DNA from: Streptomyces sp. YS415
GTDB lineage: Bacteria > Actinomycetota > Actinomycetes > Streptomycetales > Streptomycetaceae
Reading direction: 5' to 3'
Length of the DNA stretch: 64,000 bases
Assembly: GCF_023544665.1 (NCBI RefSeq)
Contig: NZ_JAMJFL010000011.1
Coordinates: 186,001-250,000, forward strand
Shown here: in pieces, positions 16,708 to 26,800 of the stretch
Numbering within the stretch: the stretch's first letter is position 1
How the letters are laid out: each line of letters begins with the position of its first letter
Notes under the pieces: model-generated
The model's input: only the letters and a program-made list of their open reading frames with translations
What the model was told of the DNA's origin: nothing
The model's database searches: none
Translations under genes and position numbers: made by a program

Positions 16708-16746
16708 ATACACTCGTCCTATACAGTCGTCATAGACAGTCGTTTA
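16708..16746. promoter_or_regulatory. Three 13-bp direct repeats in the TetR/MFS promoter
   Basis: ATACACTCGTCCT, ATACAGTCGTCAT and AGACAGTCGTTTA follow each other with no gap (16708-16720, 16721-16733, 16734-16746). They end 22 bp before the MFS start. Probably the operator of the neighbouring TetR protein, although TetR sites are usually inverted repeats. Confidence 0.6.
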
Positions 16747-16768
16747 ATACGTGTGTACATTCGCCGCC

Positions 16769-18307
16769 ATGACAACGAACCGACCAGTCCCCGCTCGTGC
16801 CGGCCGCCGTGAATGGGGCGCGCTCTGCGTGCTGATGCTGCCGCTGCTGCTGGTGTCGATGGACGTCTCGGTCCTCTACTTCGCCGTCCCGGCGATCGGC
16901 GCCGACCTGGAACCCACCGGCACCCAGCAGCTCTGGATCTTCGACATCTACGCCTTCGTCCTGGCCGGCCTGCTGATGACCATGGGCTCGCTCGGCGACC
17001 GCATCGGCCACCGCCGCCTGCTGCTGATCGGCGCCGCCGCCTTCGGCACCGCCTCCCTGGCCGCGGCCTACGCCGACAGCGCCGGGACGCTCATCGCGGC
17101 CCGCGCGGTGCTCGGCATCGGCGGCGCGACCCTGATGCCCTCGACGCTGGCCATGCTCCGCACGATGTTCACCGACCCCGGCCAGCGCGCCAAGGCGATC
17201 GGACTGTGGTCCGGCGTGATGACGGCCGGGGTCGCACTCGGTTCGGTGCTCAGCGGTGTCCTGGTGGAGTACTTCTGGTGGGGCTCGGTCTTCCTGGTCA
17301 ACCTGCCCGCGATGGCGCTCCTGCTGCTGCTCGGCCCGCTGCTGCTCCCCGAGTCGAGGAACCCCGAGCCCGGCCGCTTCGACCTGCTGAGCGTCCCGCT
17401 GTCGATGGCGGCCGTACTCCCCGTGATCTACGGCCTGAAGGAGATCCCCTCCGAGGGCTGGAACGTCCGCTACGTCGTCTCCATCACCGTCGGCCTGCTC
17501 TTCGCGGCCCTCTTCATCCACCGCCAGCGCACGGCCGCCTCCCCGATGATCTCCCCCGCGCTCTTCCGCGGCCGGGGCTTCGCCCCCTCGGTCGCCCTGA
17601 ACCTCGTCTCGGCGTTCGGCATCATGGGCTCGGCGTACTTCACCACCCAGTACCTCCAGTCCGTCCTCGACAAGAGCGCGCTGGAGGCGGCCCTGTGGGC
17701 GCTGCTGCCGTCGGTGCCGATCGGGGCGGCGGCGCCCCTCGCCACCCTGCTGGTGCAGAAGGGCGTCCACCGGGCCCATGTGGTCACCGGCGGCTTCCTG
17801 ATCGCCGCCTCGGGCTTCGCCCTGCTGTCCCTCGCCAGTACGGACGCGCTGTGGCTGGTGCTGACCGCGTGCGCGGTGCTCGCCGTCGGCGCGGTCGTGG
17901 TGATGTCCCAGATCATGGACCTGGCGATGGGCGCCGCCCCGGTGGAGCGGGCGGGCTCCGCGTCCTCCCTGATGGAGACCGGCGCCGAGTTCGGCGGCGC
18001 GCTGGGCATGGCCCTGCTCGGCTCCATCGGTACGGCGGTCTACCGCCACGAGATCCCGGACTCGGCCCCGGCAGCGGCCCACGAGACGCTGGGCGGTGCG
18101 CTGGCCGTCGCCGACCGGGTGCCGGGCCTCGCCACGGCCGCCCGGGAGGCCTTCACCAGCGGGATGCAGGGGGCGGCGGTCGCGGGAGCGGTGGTGCTGA
18201 CGGGGGCGGCGGTGCTGGCGGCGCTCACCCTGCGGCGGATCGAGGTACGGGGGCAGACATGCGAAACGCCGGACGAGCCGAGGAACCTCAGCGCGTCCGG
18301 CGTGTGA
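16769..18307 (+). CDS. MFS drug:H+ antiporter, DHA2 family (14 TM)
   Basis: About 512 residues, 14 hydrophobic segments. The conserved loop-2 motif GSLGDRIGHRRLLLIG and the motif-C-like segment near ALGSVLSGVLVEY place it in the DHA2 QacA/SmvA-type exporters. MTTNRPVPARAGRREWGA is the start used; no Shine-Dalgarno is apparent, so the transcript may be leaderless or nearly so. Probably repressed by the divergent TetR. The last 40 bp of the gene also form the serA terminator stem. Confidence 0.88.
   Translation: MTTNRPVPARAGRREWGALCVLMLPLLLVSMDVSVLYFAVPAIGADLEPTGTQQLWIFDIYAFVLAGLLMTMGSLGDRIGHRRLLLIGAAAFGTASLAAAYADSAGTLIAARAVLGIGGATLMPSTLAMLRTMFTDPGQRAKAIGLWSGVMTAGVALGSVLSGVLVEYFWWGSVFLVNLPAMALLLLLGPLLLPESRNPEPGRFDLLSVPLSMAAVLPVIYGLKEIPSEGWNVRYVVSITVGLLFAALFIHRQRTAASPMISPALFRGRGFAPSVALNLVSAFGIMGSAYFTTQYLQSVLDKSALEAALWALLPSVPIGAAAPLATLLVQKGVHRAHVVTGGFLIAASGFALLSLASTDALWLVLTACAVLAVGAVVVMSQIMDLAMGAAPVERAGSASSLMETGAEFGGALGMALLGSIGTAVYRHEIPDSAPAAAHETLGGALAVADRVPGLATAAREAFTSGMQGAAVAGAVVLTGAAVLAALTLRRIEVRGQTCETPDEPRNLSASGV
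18266..18303 (-). terminator. serA terminator inside the 3' end of the MFS gene
   Basis: ACGCCGGACG and CGTCCGGCGT are perfect 10-bp complements separated by 18 nt, lying 17 nt past the serA stop and inside the last codons of the convergent MFS gene. The structure would work in both directions. Confidence 0.55.
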
Positions 18308-18319
18308 GCAGCGGTGGCG

Positions 18320-19909
18320 TCAGGTCAGGTTCACCGCGCGGGCGGACGTCGCCCCGATCTCCTCGGCGACCTCGGCCAGCACCCCGGCGGGCACCGTGTC
18401 GTCGACCGTCAGCACGGCCAGCGCCTCGCCACCGGCGACCGCGCGGGACACCTGCATGCCGGCGATGTTGATGCCCGCCTCGCCGAAGACCCGGCCCACG
18501 GTGCCGACGACACCGGGACGGTCCTCGTAGCGCAGCACCACCATGTGGTCGGCGAGCGCGAGGTCCACGTCGTAGTCGCCGACCGCGACGAGCTTCTGCA
18601 GGTGCTTGGGGCCGGCCAGGGTGCCGGAGACCGCGACCTCCTCGCCGCTGCCGAGCGTGCCGCGCACGGTGACGACATTGCGGTGGTCGGCCGACTCCGA
18701 GCTGGTGGTCAGCCGCACCTCGACGCCGCGCTCCTGGGCGAACAGCGGGGCGTTGACGTAGGACACCGTCTCGGCGACGACGTCCTCGAAGACGCCCTTG
18801 AGCGCGGAGAGTTCGAGCACCTTGACGTCGTGCTGGGTGATCTCGCCGTACACCTCGACGTCGAGGCGGACCGCGACCTCACCGGCGAGCGCGGTGAAGA
18901 TCCGGCCGAGGCGCTCGGCGAGCGGCAGGCCCGGCTTGACGTCCTCGGCGATGACGCCGCCCTGGACGTTCACCGCGTCCGGGACCAGCTCACCGGCGAG
19001 CGCGAGGCGCACCGAGCGGGCGACGGCGATGCCGGCCTTCTCCTGCGCCTCGTCGGTGGAGGCACCGAGGTGCGGGGTGGCGACCACCTGGTCGAACTCG
19101 AAGAGCGGGGAGTCCGTGCAGGGCTCCTTCGCGTACACGTCGAGACCGGCACCGGCGACCCGGCCCTCCTTGAGGGCGGAGTACAGCGCCTCCTCGTCGA
19201 CGATCCCGCCGCGCGCGGCGTTGACGATGCGGACGCTCGGCTTGACCTTGCGCAGCGCCTCGTCGCCGATCAGGCCGACGGTCTCCGGGGTCTTGGGCAG
19301 GTGGACGGTGATGAAGTCGGAGACCTCGAGCAGCTCGTCCAGCGACAGCACCTTGACGCCCATCTGCGCGGCGCGGGCGGGCTGGATGTACGGGTCGTAG
19401 GCGACGACCTTCATGCCGAAGCCGGACATGCGCTGGGCGACCAGGGCACCGATCCGCCCGAGGCCGACGACGCCCAGGGTCTTCTCGGCGAGCTCGACGC
19501 CCGTGTACTTGCTGCGCTTCCACTCGCCGTTCTTCAGCGCGGCGTTGGCCTGCGGGATGTGGCGGGCGGTGGCGACGAGGAGGCCGCAGGCCAGCTCGGC
19601 GGCGGTCACGATGTTGGACGTCGGCGCGTTGACGACCATCACGCCGGCCTTGGTGGCGGCGGAGACGTCGACGTTGTCCAGGCCGACGCCGGCTCGTGCG
19701 ACGACCTTCAGCTTGTGCGCGGCGGCGATGGCCTCGGCGTCGACCTTGGTGGCCGAGCGGATCAGGATCGCGTCCACGTCGGCGATGGCCGGGAGCAGCT
19801 CGGCCCGGTCGGCGCCGTTGCAGTGGCGGATCTCGAAGTCGGGGCCGAGCGCGTCGACGGTGGCGGGCGACAGCTCTTCAGCGATGAGTACGACGGGTTT
19901 CGAGCTCAC
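18320..19909 (-). CDS. serA: D-3-phosphoglycerate dehydrogenase
   Basis: A 529-residue long-form PGDH, catalysing the first step of serine synthesis. NAD-binding GLGRIGALVAQRM near 150, catalytic Arg in NAARGGIVDE, His in TPHLGASTDEAQ. The ASB domain follows and a C-terminal ACT domain (about 455-529) ends EIGATSARAVNLT, so serine feedback inhibition is expected. The GTG at 19909 (VSSKPVVLIAEE) with GAGG upstream fits the family start; the longer frame has no homology-like character. Confidence 0.95.
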   Translation of the reverse strand: MSSKPVVLIAEELSPATVDALGPDFEIRHCNGADRAELLPAIADVDAILIRSATKVDAEAIAAAHKLKVVARAGVGLDNVDVSAATKAGVMVVNAPTSNIVTAAELACGLLVATARHIPQANAALKNGEWKRSKYTGVELAEKTLGVVGLGRIGALVAQRMSGFGMKVVAYDPYIQPARAAQMGVKVLSLDELLEVSDFITVHLPKTPETVGLIGDEALRKVKPSVRIVNAARGGIVDEEALYSALKEGRVAGAGLDVYAKEPCTDSPLFEFDQVVATPHLGASTDEAQEKAGIAVARSVRLALAGELVPDAVNVQGGVIAEDVKPGLPLAERLGRIFTALAGEVAVRLDVEVYGEITQHDVKVLELSALKGVFEDVVAETVSYVNAPLFAQERGVEVRLTTSSESADHRNVVTVRGTLGSGEEVAVSGTLAGPKHLQKLVAVGDYDVDLALADHMVVLRYEDRPGVVGTVGRVFGEAGINIAGMQVSRAVAGGEALAVLTVDDTVPAGVLAEVAEEIGATSARAVNLT

Positions 19910-20097
19910 GTGAGTCCTCACATGTCCAATGCGGACGGCCGTCCCGACGGCCGCTGGCGGTGGAGGGGCTTGCCGCGTGGAAGACGCACGACGCTGTGGG
20001 CCTGACGCGTATGTTGTGCAGAAGTGTAGTGCTGCGGGCCGAGGCGTCTTACGCCGCAGCGGAAGGATCACCCGTCCGTGGCTGGACGTGGTGGACA

Positions 20098-20127
20098 ACG
20101 GGGCCGGAGCGATCGCTCCGACCCCGT
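20098..20127 (-). terminator. Terminator of the ilvBNC operon
   Basis: ACGGGG-T-CGGAGCG-AT-CGCTCCG-G-CCCCGT on the minus strand: about 13 paired bases with one internal mismatch, 11 nt past the ilvC stop. Confidence 0.75.
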
Positions 20128-20137
20128 GACACGCGGC

Positions 20138-21136
20138 TTACGCCTCCTCGTCGACCCAGCTCATGAGCTTGCGCAGCTCCTTGCCCGTGGTCTCGAGCAG
20201 GTGCTCGGAGTCCTGCTGCTTGTACTCGTTGTACTTCTTCAGACCGCCGTGGTACTCGTCCATCCAGGCCTGGGCGAAGGTGCCGTCCTGGATCTCCGCG
20301 AGGACCTTCTTCATCTCGGCCTTGGTGGCCTCGGTGATGATCCGCGGGCCGGTGACGTAGTCGCCCCACTCGGCGGTCTCGGAGATCGACCAGCGCATCT
20401 TCTCCAGGCCGCCCTCGTACATGAGGTCCACGATCAGCTTCAGCTCGTGCAGGCACTCGAAGTACGCGATCTCGGGCTGGTAACCGGCCTCGGTCAGCGT
20501 CTCGAAACCAGCCTTGACCAGGGCGGCGGTGCCACCGCAGAGGACGGCCTGCTCACCGAACAGGTCGGTCTCGGTCTCCTCGGTGAAGGTCGTCTTGATG
20601 ACGCCGGCGCGGGTGCCGCCGATGCCCTTGGCGTACGACAGGGCGAGCGCGAAGGCGTTGCCCGTGGCGTCCTGCTCGACGGCGGCGATGCAGGGAACGC
20701 CGCGGCCCTCCTCGTACTGGCGGCGGACCAGGTGGCCCGGGCCCTTGGGGGCGACCATGCAGACGTCGACGCCGGCCGGGGGCTTGATGAAGCCGTAGCG
20801 GATGTTCAGGCCGTGGCCGAAGAACAGCGCGTCGCCGTCGTTCAGGTTCGGGGCGATGTGCTCCTCGTAGACCTGGGCCTGGATCGGGTCCGGGACGAGG
20901 ATCATGATGACGTCGGCCTCGGCGGCGGCTTCCGACGGCGTCACCACGCGCAGGCCCTGCTCCTCGGCCTTGGCCTTGGACTTGGAGCCCTCGTGCAGAC
21001 CGACGCGCACGTCGACACCCGAGTCACGGAGCGACAGCGCGTGGGCGTGGCCCTGGCTGCCGTAACCGATGACCGCGACCTTGCGGCCCTGGATGATGGA
21101 CAGGTCGGCGTCGGCGTCGTAGAACAGCTCGGCCAC
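20138..21136 (-). CDS. ilvC: Ketol-acid reductoisomerase (class I)
   Basis: A 332-residue short-form KARI. It converts acetolactate or acetohydroxybutyrate to the dihydroxy acids with NADPH and Mg2+. Rossmann motif GYGSQGHAHALSLRDSG; metal-ligand region around TFTEETETDLFGEQ and KLIVDLMYEGG. Last gene of ilvB-ilvN-ilvC; the 118-bp gap before it may hold a weak internal signal but no obvious terminator. Confidence 0.96.
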   Translation of the reverse strand: MAELFYDADADLSIIQGRKVAVIGYGSQGHAHALSLRDSGVDVRVGLHEGSKSKAKAEEQGLRVVTPSEAAAEADVIMILVPDPIQAQVYEEHIAPNLNDGDALFFGHGLNIRYGFIKPPAGVDVCMVAPKGPGHLVRRQYEEGRGVPCIAAVEQDATGNAFALALSYAKGIGGTRAGVIKTTFTEETETDLFGEQAVLCGGTAALVKAGFETLTEAGYQPEIAYFECLHELKLIVDLMYEGGLEKMRWSISETAEWGDYVTGPRIITEATKAEMKKVLAEIQDGTFAQAWMDEYHGGLKKYNEYKQQDSEHLLETTGKELRKLMSWVDEEA

Positions 21137-21254
21137 TTTGGGTTCTCTCCTTGTGTGCAGGTGTTGCGTCCCACCGTATGACGGCGGGCGGAAGGGAAGT
21201 TCGGGGGTCTCGGTATGCGGGCGGCCGGTGTTCCCCGGCCGCCCGGATCCGTCG

Positions 21255-21779
21255 TTATGCCGACCGGTCGAGGGCGCGCAGCGATCGGTCCGTGATCGAA
21301 CGGGCTCCGCGTCCGATCGCGATCGTGCCGGACTGGACGAGCTCCTTGATGCCGAACGGCTCCAGCATCTTCAGCATCGCCTCCAGCTTGTCGCTGGAGC
21401 CGGTGGCCTCGATCGTGACGGCCTCCGGGGAGACGTCGACGGTCTTGGCGCGGAACAGCTGGACGATCTCGACGATCTGGGAGCGCGTCTCGTTGTCGGC
21501 GCGCACCTTCACCAGAACGAGTTCGCGCTGCACGGCCGAGCCGGGCTCCAGCTCGACGATCTTCAGCACGTTGACGAGCTTGTTGAGCTGCTTGGTCACC
21601 TGCTCCAGCGGCAGGTCGGCCACGCTGACCACGATGGTGATGCGGGAGATGTCGGGGTGCTCGGTGACACCGACCGCGAGCGAGTCGATGTTGAAGCCGC
21701 GGCGGGAGAACAGGGCGGCGATCCGCGCCAGGATGCCGGGCGTGTTCTCCACCAGGACCGAGAGCGTGTGCTTGGACAT
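21255..21779 (-). CDS. ilvN: Acetolactate synthase regulatory (small) subunit
   Basis: A 174-residue protein starting MSKHTLSVLVENTPGILARI, an ACT domain that binds valine, followed by the ALS small-subunit C-domain. It activates the catalytic subunit and confers valine feedback inhibition. It lies 21 nt downstream of ilvB. Confidence 0.96.
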   Translation of the reverse strand: MSKHTLSVLVENTPGILARIAALFSRRGFNIDSLAVGVTEHPDISRITIVVSVADLPLEQVTKQLNKLVNVLKIVELEPGSAVQRELVLVKVRADNETRSQIVEIVQLFRAKTVDVSPEAVTIEATGSSDKLEAMLKMLEPFGIKELVQSGTIAIGRGARSITDRSLRALDRSA

Positions 21780-21800
21780 TTTTCTCTACGTCTCTCTCGC

Positions 21801-23657
21801 TCAGTCGTCTTCGTTGTCGCCGAAGTCGGGGCGGACGTCCCGGGCGGCCAGGATCTCGTCGTTGGAGGTGCCGGCGGCGACCATCGGCCACACCATCGCG
21901 TCCTCGTGGACGATGAAGTCCACGACGACCGGGCGGTCGTTGATGGAGTTGGCCTCCTCGATCACCTTGTCGAGGTCGGCCGGGTCCTCGCAGCGGATCG
22001 CGTAACAGCCCATGGCCTCCGACAGCTTGACGAAGTCGGGGACGCGGGTGCCGGCGCTGGGCTGCCTGCCGTCCGCCTCCGGGCCGCTGTGCAGCACGGT
22101 GTTGGAGTAGCGCTGGTTGTAGAAGAGGGTCTGCCACTGGCGGACCATCCCGAGGGCGCCGTTGTTGATGATGGCGACCTTGATCGGGATGTTGTTCAGG
22201 GCGCAGGTGGTCAGTTCCTGATTGGTCATCTGGAAGCAGCCGTCGCCGTCGATCGCCCAGACGGTCTGGTCCGGGGCTCCGGCCTTGGCGCCCATCGCGG
22301 CCGGGACCGCGTAGCCCATCGTCCCGGCGCCGCCGGAGTTGAGCCAGGTGGCGGGCTTGTCGTACTCGATGAAGTGCGCGGCCCACATCTGGTGCTGGCC
22401 GACGCCCGCCGCGAAGATCGTGCCCTCGGGGGCGAGTTGGCCGATGCGCTGGATGACCTGCTGCGGGGAGAGCGAGCCGTCCTCGGGCTGGTCGTAGCCG
22501 AGCGGGTAGTTGTCGCGCCAGCGCGTCAGGTCCTTCCACCAGGCCGCGTAGTCGCCCTGGTGGCCCTCGCTGTGCTCCTTCTGCACGGCCTGGACCAGAT
22601 CGGCGATGACCTCGCGGGCGTCGCCGACGATCGGCACGTCCGCGGCGCGGTTCTTGCCGATCTCGGCCGGGTCGATGTCCGCGTGCACGATCTTGGCGAA
22701 CGGCGCGAAGCTGTCCAGCTTGCCGGTGACGCGGTCGTCGAAGCGGGCGCCGAGGGCGACGATCAGGTCGGCCTTCTGCAGTCCGGTGACGGCGGCCACC
22801 GAGCCGTGCATGCCGGGCATGCCCAGGTGCTGCGGGTGGGTGTCGGGGAACGCGCCGAGCGCCATCAGGGTGGTGGTGACGGGCGCGCCGGTCAGCTCGG
22901 CGAGCACCTTCAGCTCGGCGGTGGCGCCGGCCTTCAGGACGCCGCCGCCGACGTAGAGGATCGGCCGCTTGGCGGCGGTGATCAGCTTGGCGGCCTCGCG
23001 GATCTGCTTGGCGTGCGGCTTGGTCACCGGGCGGTAGCCGGGCAGGTCCATGACGGGCGGCCAGGAGAAGGTGGTCCGCGCCTGGAGCGCGTCCTTGGCG
23101 ATGTCGACCAGGACCGGGCCCGGGCGGCCGGTGGCGGCGATGTGGAACGCCTGCGCGATCACCCGCGGGATGTCCTCGGCCTTGGTGACCAGGAAGTTGT
23201 GCTTGGTGATCGGCATGGTGATGCCGACGATGTCCGCCTCCTGGAAGGCGTCGGTGCCGATCGCCTTGGAGGCGACCTGCCCGGTGATCGCGACCATGGG
23301 CACGGAGTCCATGTGCGCGTCGGCGATCGGGGTCACCAGGTTGGTGGCGCCGGGGCCCGAGGTCGCCATGCAGACGCCGACCTTGCCGGTGGCCTGCGCG
23401 TAGCCGGTGGCGGCGTGCCCGGCGCCCTGCTCGTGGCGGACCAGCACGTGGCGCACCTTGGTGGAGTCCATCAGCGGGTCGTACGCCGGGAGGATCGCAC
23501 CGCCGGGAATGCCGAATACGGTGTCGGCGCCGACCTCCTCGAGAGAGCGGATGAGGGACTGCGCACCCGTGACGTGCTCGGGGGCGGACTGCTGTCCTCC
23601 GGAACGGGGCCGCGGCTGCGGATGATGGGCCCCGGTGGCCTGCTCGGTCATCGGCAT
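21801..23657 (-). CDS. ilvB: Acetolactate synthase catalytic (large) subunit
   Basis: A 618-residue TPP/FAD enzyme condensing two pyruvates, or pyruvate with 2-oxobutyrate. The catalytic glutamate is in VRHEQGAGHAA, and the TPP-binding GDGCFQMTNQELTTC segment ends with the NN-type loop (IINNGALGM). The FAD-binding middle domain is intact. The extra N-terminal ~35 residues are low-complexity. ATG at 23657 or 23651. It sits behind a leader peptide and attenuator, the main control point for the operon. Confidence 0.96.
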   Translation of the reverse strand: MPMTEQATGAHHPQPRPRSGGQQSAPEHVTGAQSLIRSLEEVGADTVFGIPGGAILPAYDPLMDSTKVRHVLVRHEQGAGHAATGYAQATGKVGVCMATSGPGATNLVTPIADAHMDSVPMVAITGQVASKAIGTDAFQEADIVGITMPITKHNFLVTKAEDIPRVIAQAFHIAATGRPGPVLVDIAKDALQARTTFSWPPVMDLPGYRPVTKPHAKQIREAAKLITAAKRPILYVGGGVLKAGATAELKVLAELTGAPVTTTLMALGAFPDTHPQHLGMPGMHGSVAAVTGLQKADLIVALGARFDDRVTGKLDSFAPFAKIVHADIDPAEIGKNRAADVPIVGDAREVIADLVQAVQKEHSEGHQGDYAAWWKDLTRWRDNYPLGYDQPEDGSLSPQQVIQRIGQLAPEGTIFAAGVGQHQMWAAHFIEYDKPATWLNSGGAGTMGYAVPAAMGAKAGAPDQTVWAIDGDGCFQMTNQELTTCALNNIPIKVAIINNGALGMVRQWQTLFYNQRYSNTVLHSGPEADGRQPSAGTRVPDFVKLSEAMGCYAIRCEDPADLDKVIEEANSINDRPVVVDFIVHEDAMVWPMVAAGTSNDEILAARDVRPDFGDNEDD

Positions 23658-23720
23658 TCTCTTCTCGATGCTGAGGGTTTTTGCGAAGTTTGTGCGGTGT
23701 ACGACTGCTGCTGGTGCAAC

Positions 23721-23754
23721 AAAAAACCCCTCGTGCCGTCAGGCAAGCGAGGGG
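23721..23754 (-). terminator. ilvB attenuator terminator
   Basis: CCCCTCG-CT-TGCC-tgac-GGCA-CGAGGGG followed by six T on the minus strand. It lies 43 nt after the leader peptide stop and 64 nt before ilvB. The T tract is exceptional for this genome. Confidence 0.9.
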
Positions 23755-23796
23755 AGCGCGCCGGGAGTGGGTCGCTGAGCGGTCAAGGGCTCAGCG

Positions 23797-23838
23797 TCAG
23801 CCGACGCGCTTTCCAAGTACGAGAATTCGGGTGCGCAT
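23797..23838 (-). CDS. ilvB leader peptide MRTRILVLGKRVG
   Basis: A 13-residue peptide with an Ile-Leu-Val-Leu run plus a further Val, exactly the amino acids made by the operon. GGGGGGAGGG lies about 9 nt upstream of the ATG. Followed by a terminator hairpin with U6. Leader peptides of this sequence type are known upstream of ilvB in streptomycetes. A -10-like CATAAT is at 23901-23896, inside the 3' end of the upstream gene. Confidence 0.9.
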   Translation of the reverse strand: MRTRILVLGKRVG

Positions 23839-23871
23839 GGCACTGACCCTCCCCCCGGCACGCACCGTGTG

Positions 23872-26800
23872 TCAAGGTGGTGGGACGGGAGTCTCATTAT
23901 GTGAGCGAAGGGCGCCGCCGCCTCCCAGAACAGCGGGCACGCCCCGGCCCTGCGGCTCCCGCACCCCGGCGAACGCCGGCTCCCCCGGCCCGTGCGGGAC
24001 CGGGTAGTGGCCGGATCCGAGCGCCCGGCGCAGCCGGTACTCGTCCAGCGGGCCCGAGAACGCCATGCCCAGGCCATGGGTGCAGCCCATCGCCCGCAGC
24101 GCCACCACCTGCTCGGGCAGGTCCACGCCCTCGGCCACGGACTGGAGCCCCAGGTCGCCGGCGATCCGCAGCAGCCCGCTGGTGATCTTGTGCAGCCGCG
24201 CGGACTCCACGACCCCCTCGACCAGGCCGCGGTCCACCTTGAGCACGTCCACGGGCAGCCTGCGCAGCGCGGTGATCGCCGCACAGCCGCTGCCGAAGCC
24301 GTCCAGCGCGATCCGCACGCCCAGTCTGCGCAGCGCGCCGAGGCGGCGCTCCAGCTCGTCCAGCGAGCCCCGGACGTCGGTGTCGGCCAGCTCGAGCACC
24401 AGGGAGCCCGACGGCAGCCGGTGCCGGGTGAGCAGGGCCGCGATCGAGTCGGGCGGCATCGAGCGGTCCAGCAGCCGGCGCGCGCTGATCCGGACGGCCA
24501 CCGGCACCGAGAGCCCCGCCGCGGCGCGCTCGGCGGCCTGCTCGACGGCCTCCTCCAGCATCCAGCGGCCCAGCTCGGCGGTCTTGTCGCTGTCCTCGGC
24601 GACCCGCAGGAACTCGGCGGGCGTGAACAGCACGCCTTGCGAGGACCGCCAGCGCGCCTGGGCGGCGACCGACGCGATCCGCCCGTCCTGCAAGGACACC
24701 ACCGGCTGGTGCAGCAGCGCGAACTCGCCGTCGTGCAGCGCGGCCCGCAGTCGCGTGGCCAGCTCGGCCTTGCGTACGACGTCCTGCTGCATCTGCGGCT
24801 TGTACAGCTCCACCCGGCCCTTCCCGGACGCCTTGGCCCGGTACATCGCGAGGTCGGCGTTGCGCAGCAGCTCGCCCGCGCCCAGGCCCGGCTCGGCGAA
24901 CGCGACGCCGATGGAGGCGGCGACCCGGACATCGTTGCCGTCGATGACGTACGGCTGCGACAGCGTGACCCTGAGGCGGTCGGCGAGCTCCAGGATGTGC
25001 CGTTCGCGGGCGGACCGGTCACGGGTGCCGTCCCCGACGATGAGCGCGGCGAACTCGTCGCCGCCGAGCCGGGAGGCGGTGTCCCCGTGCCGGACCGCCT
25101 CCTGGAGCCTGCGGGCGGCCTGTACGAGCAGTTCGTCGCCGGCCTGGTGCCCGATGGTGTCGTTGACGGCCTTGAAGCCGTCCAGGTCGATGAAGAGGAC
25201 GGCCGTGCCGCGCAGGGCGGCGCCCCGGTCGGAGGCGCGGCGGCCGGACAGGGCCTGCTGCACGCGCTTGGTGAACAGGGCGCGGTTGGGCAGGTCGGTG
25301 AGCGGGTCGTGCTCGGCGTTGTGCTGGAGCTGCGCCTGCAGGCGCACGCGCTCGGTCACGTCCCGGCTGTTGAAGATGAGGCCGCCGTGGTGGCGGTTGA
25401 CGGTGGACTCCACGTTCAGCCAGCCGCCGTCGCCGGAGCGGAACCGGCACTCGATGCGCGTGGTGGGTTCCTCGTGCGGGCTGGCGGCGAGGAAGCGGCG
25501 CACCTCGTGCACCACGCAGCCCAGGTCCTCCGGGTGGATGAGGTTCGCCAGTTCGGTGCCCACCAGCTCCTCCGCGGGGCGGCCGTAGACGCCGGCCGCG
25601 GCCGGGGAGACGTAGCGGAGGATGCCGTTCGGTGCGGCGATCATGATGACGTCGCTGGAGCCCTGCACCAGGGAGCGGAAGTGGTTCTCCTTCTGCGCCA
25701 GTTCCTGGGTGAGGGTGATGTTGTCGAGCAGCATGATGCCCTGGCGGACCACGAGGGCGAGCACGACGGTGCCGCCGGTGATGAGCACGACGCGGTCGAC
25801 GCTGCGGCCGTTGAGGACGTTGTAGAGGATCCCCAGCGTGCAGACGGCGGCGGCGAGGTAGGGCGTGAGGGCGGCCAGCGAGCCGGCGATCGGCCGGGCC
25901 GCCGGGAACCGGCTGTGATCACCTCCCTGCGGGGGCAGGTGGTGGTGACCGCCGCCGCCCCGCTGTCCGGGCAGGTGCTCGTGCACCACGCGCGTGTACC
26001 CCTCGCCCTCGTGCCGCTCCGCGTCGCCGCCCCGGGGGGCGGCCCAGGGGGCGTAGGCGAGCAGCAGCGAGCCGGCGAACCAGCCCGCGTCGAGGAGCTG
26101 GCCGGAGCGGTAGTTGTTGTGCATCAGCGGCGAGGTGAACAGGGCGTCGCACATCACGGTCAGGGCGAGTGCCCCGATCGCGGTGTTCACCGCCGTGCGG
26201 TTCACCGACGAGCGCCGGAAGTGCAGCGCCAGCACCATGCTGACCAGCGCGATGTCCAGCAGCGGGTAGGCCAGCGACAGCGCGGTGTGCGCCACGCTCG
26301 TCGCCTCGGACTCGGCGGCGGTCTGGGCGAGGGCGAGGCTCCACGACAGCGTCAGCAGGGAGCCGCCGATCAGCCAGGCGTCGAGGCCGAGGCAGACCCA
26401 GCCGGCCCGGGTCACCGGGCGCTTGGCGAGCACCAGCAGTCCCACGATGGCGGGCGGGGCGAAGCAGAGGAAGAACCCGTCCGCGTAGCTGGGGCTCGGC
26501 ACGGGCCGTTCGAGGACGACCTCGTACCACCCCCAGACGAGGTTGCCGAGGGAGGCCATCACCGAGGAGAGGCCGAACAGCAGCCAGGCCGGCCGGAAGC
26601 GGATCCGGCGGCTGCGGGCGTACAGGAAGCAGGAGACCGCGGCGGCGCCGGCCGCGGCGCTCAGCCCGAAGTCACCCATGATCAGCGCGAGTTCGGCCGA
26701 ACCCCAGCCGAGCGCGGAACCGAGGGCGTATCCCGCGCAGACCAGGGCCAGGACGAGTTGGGGGACCATGCCGGCCCCGCCGCCGGTGGACGGCAGGCGG

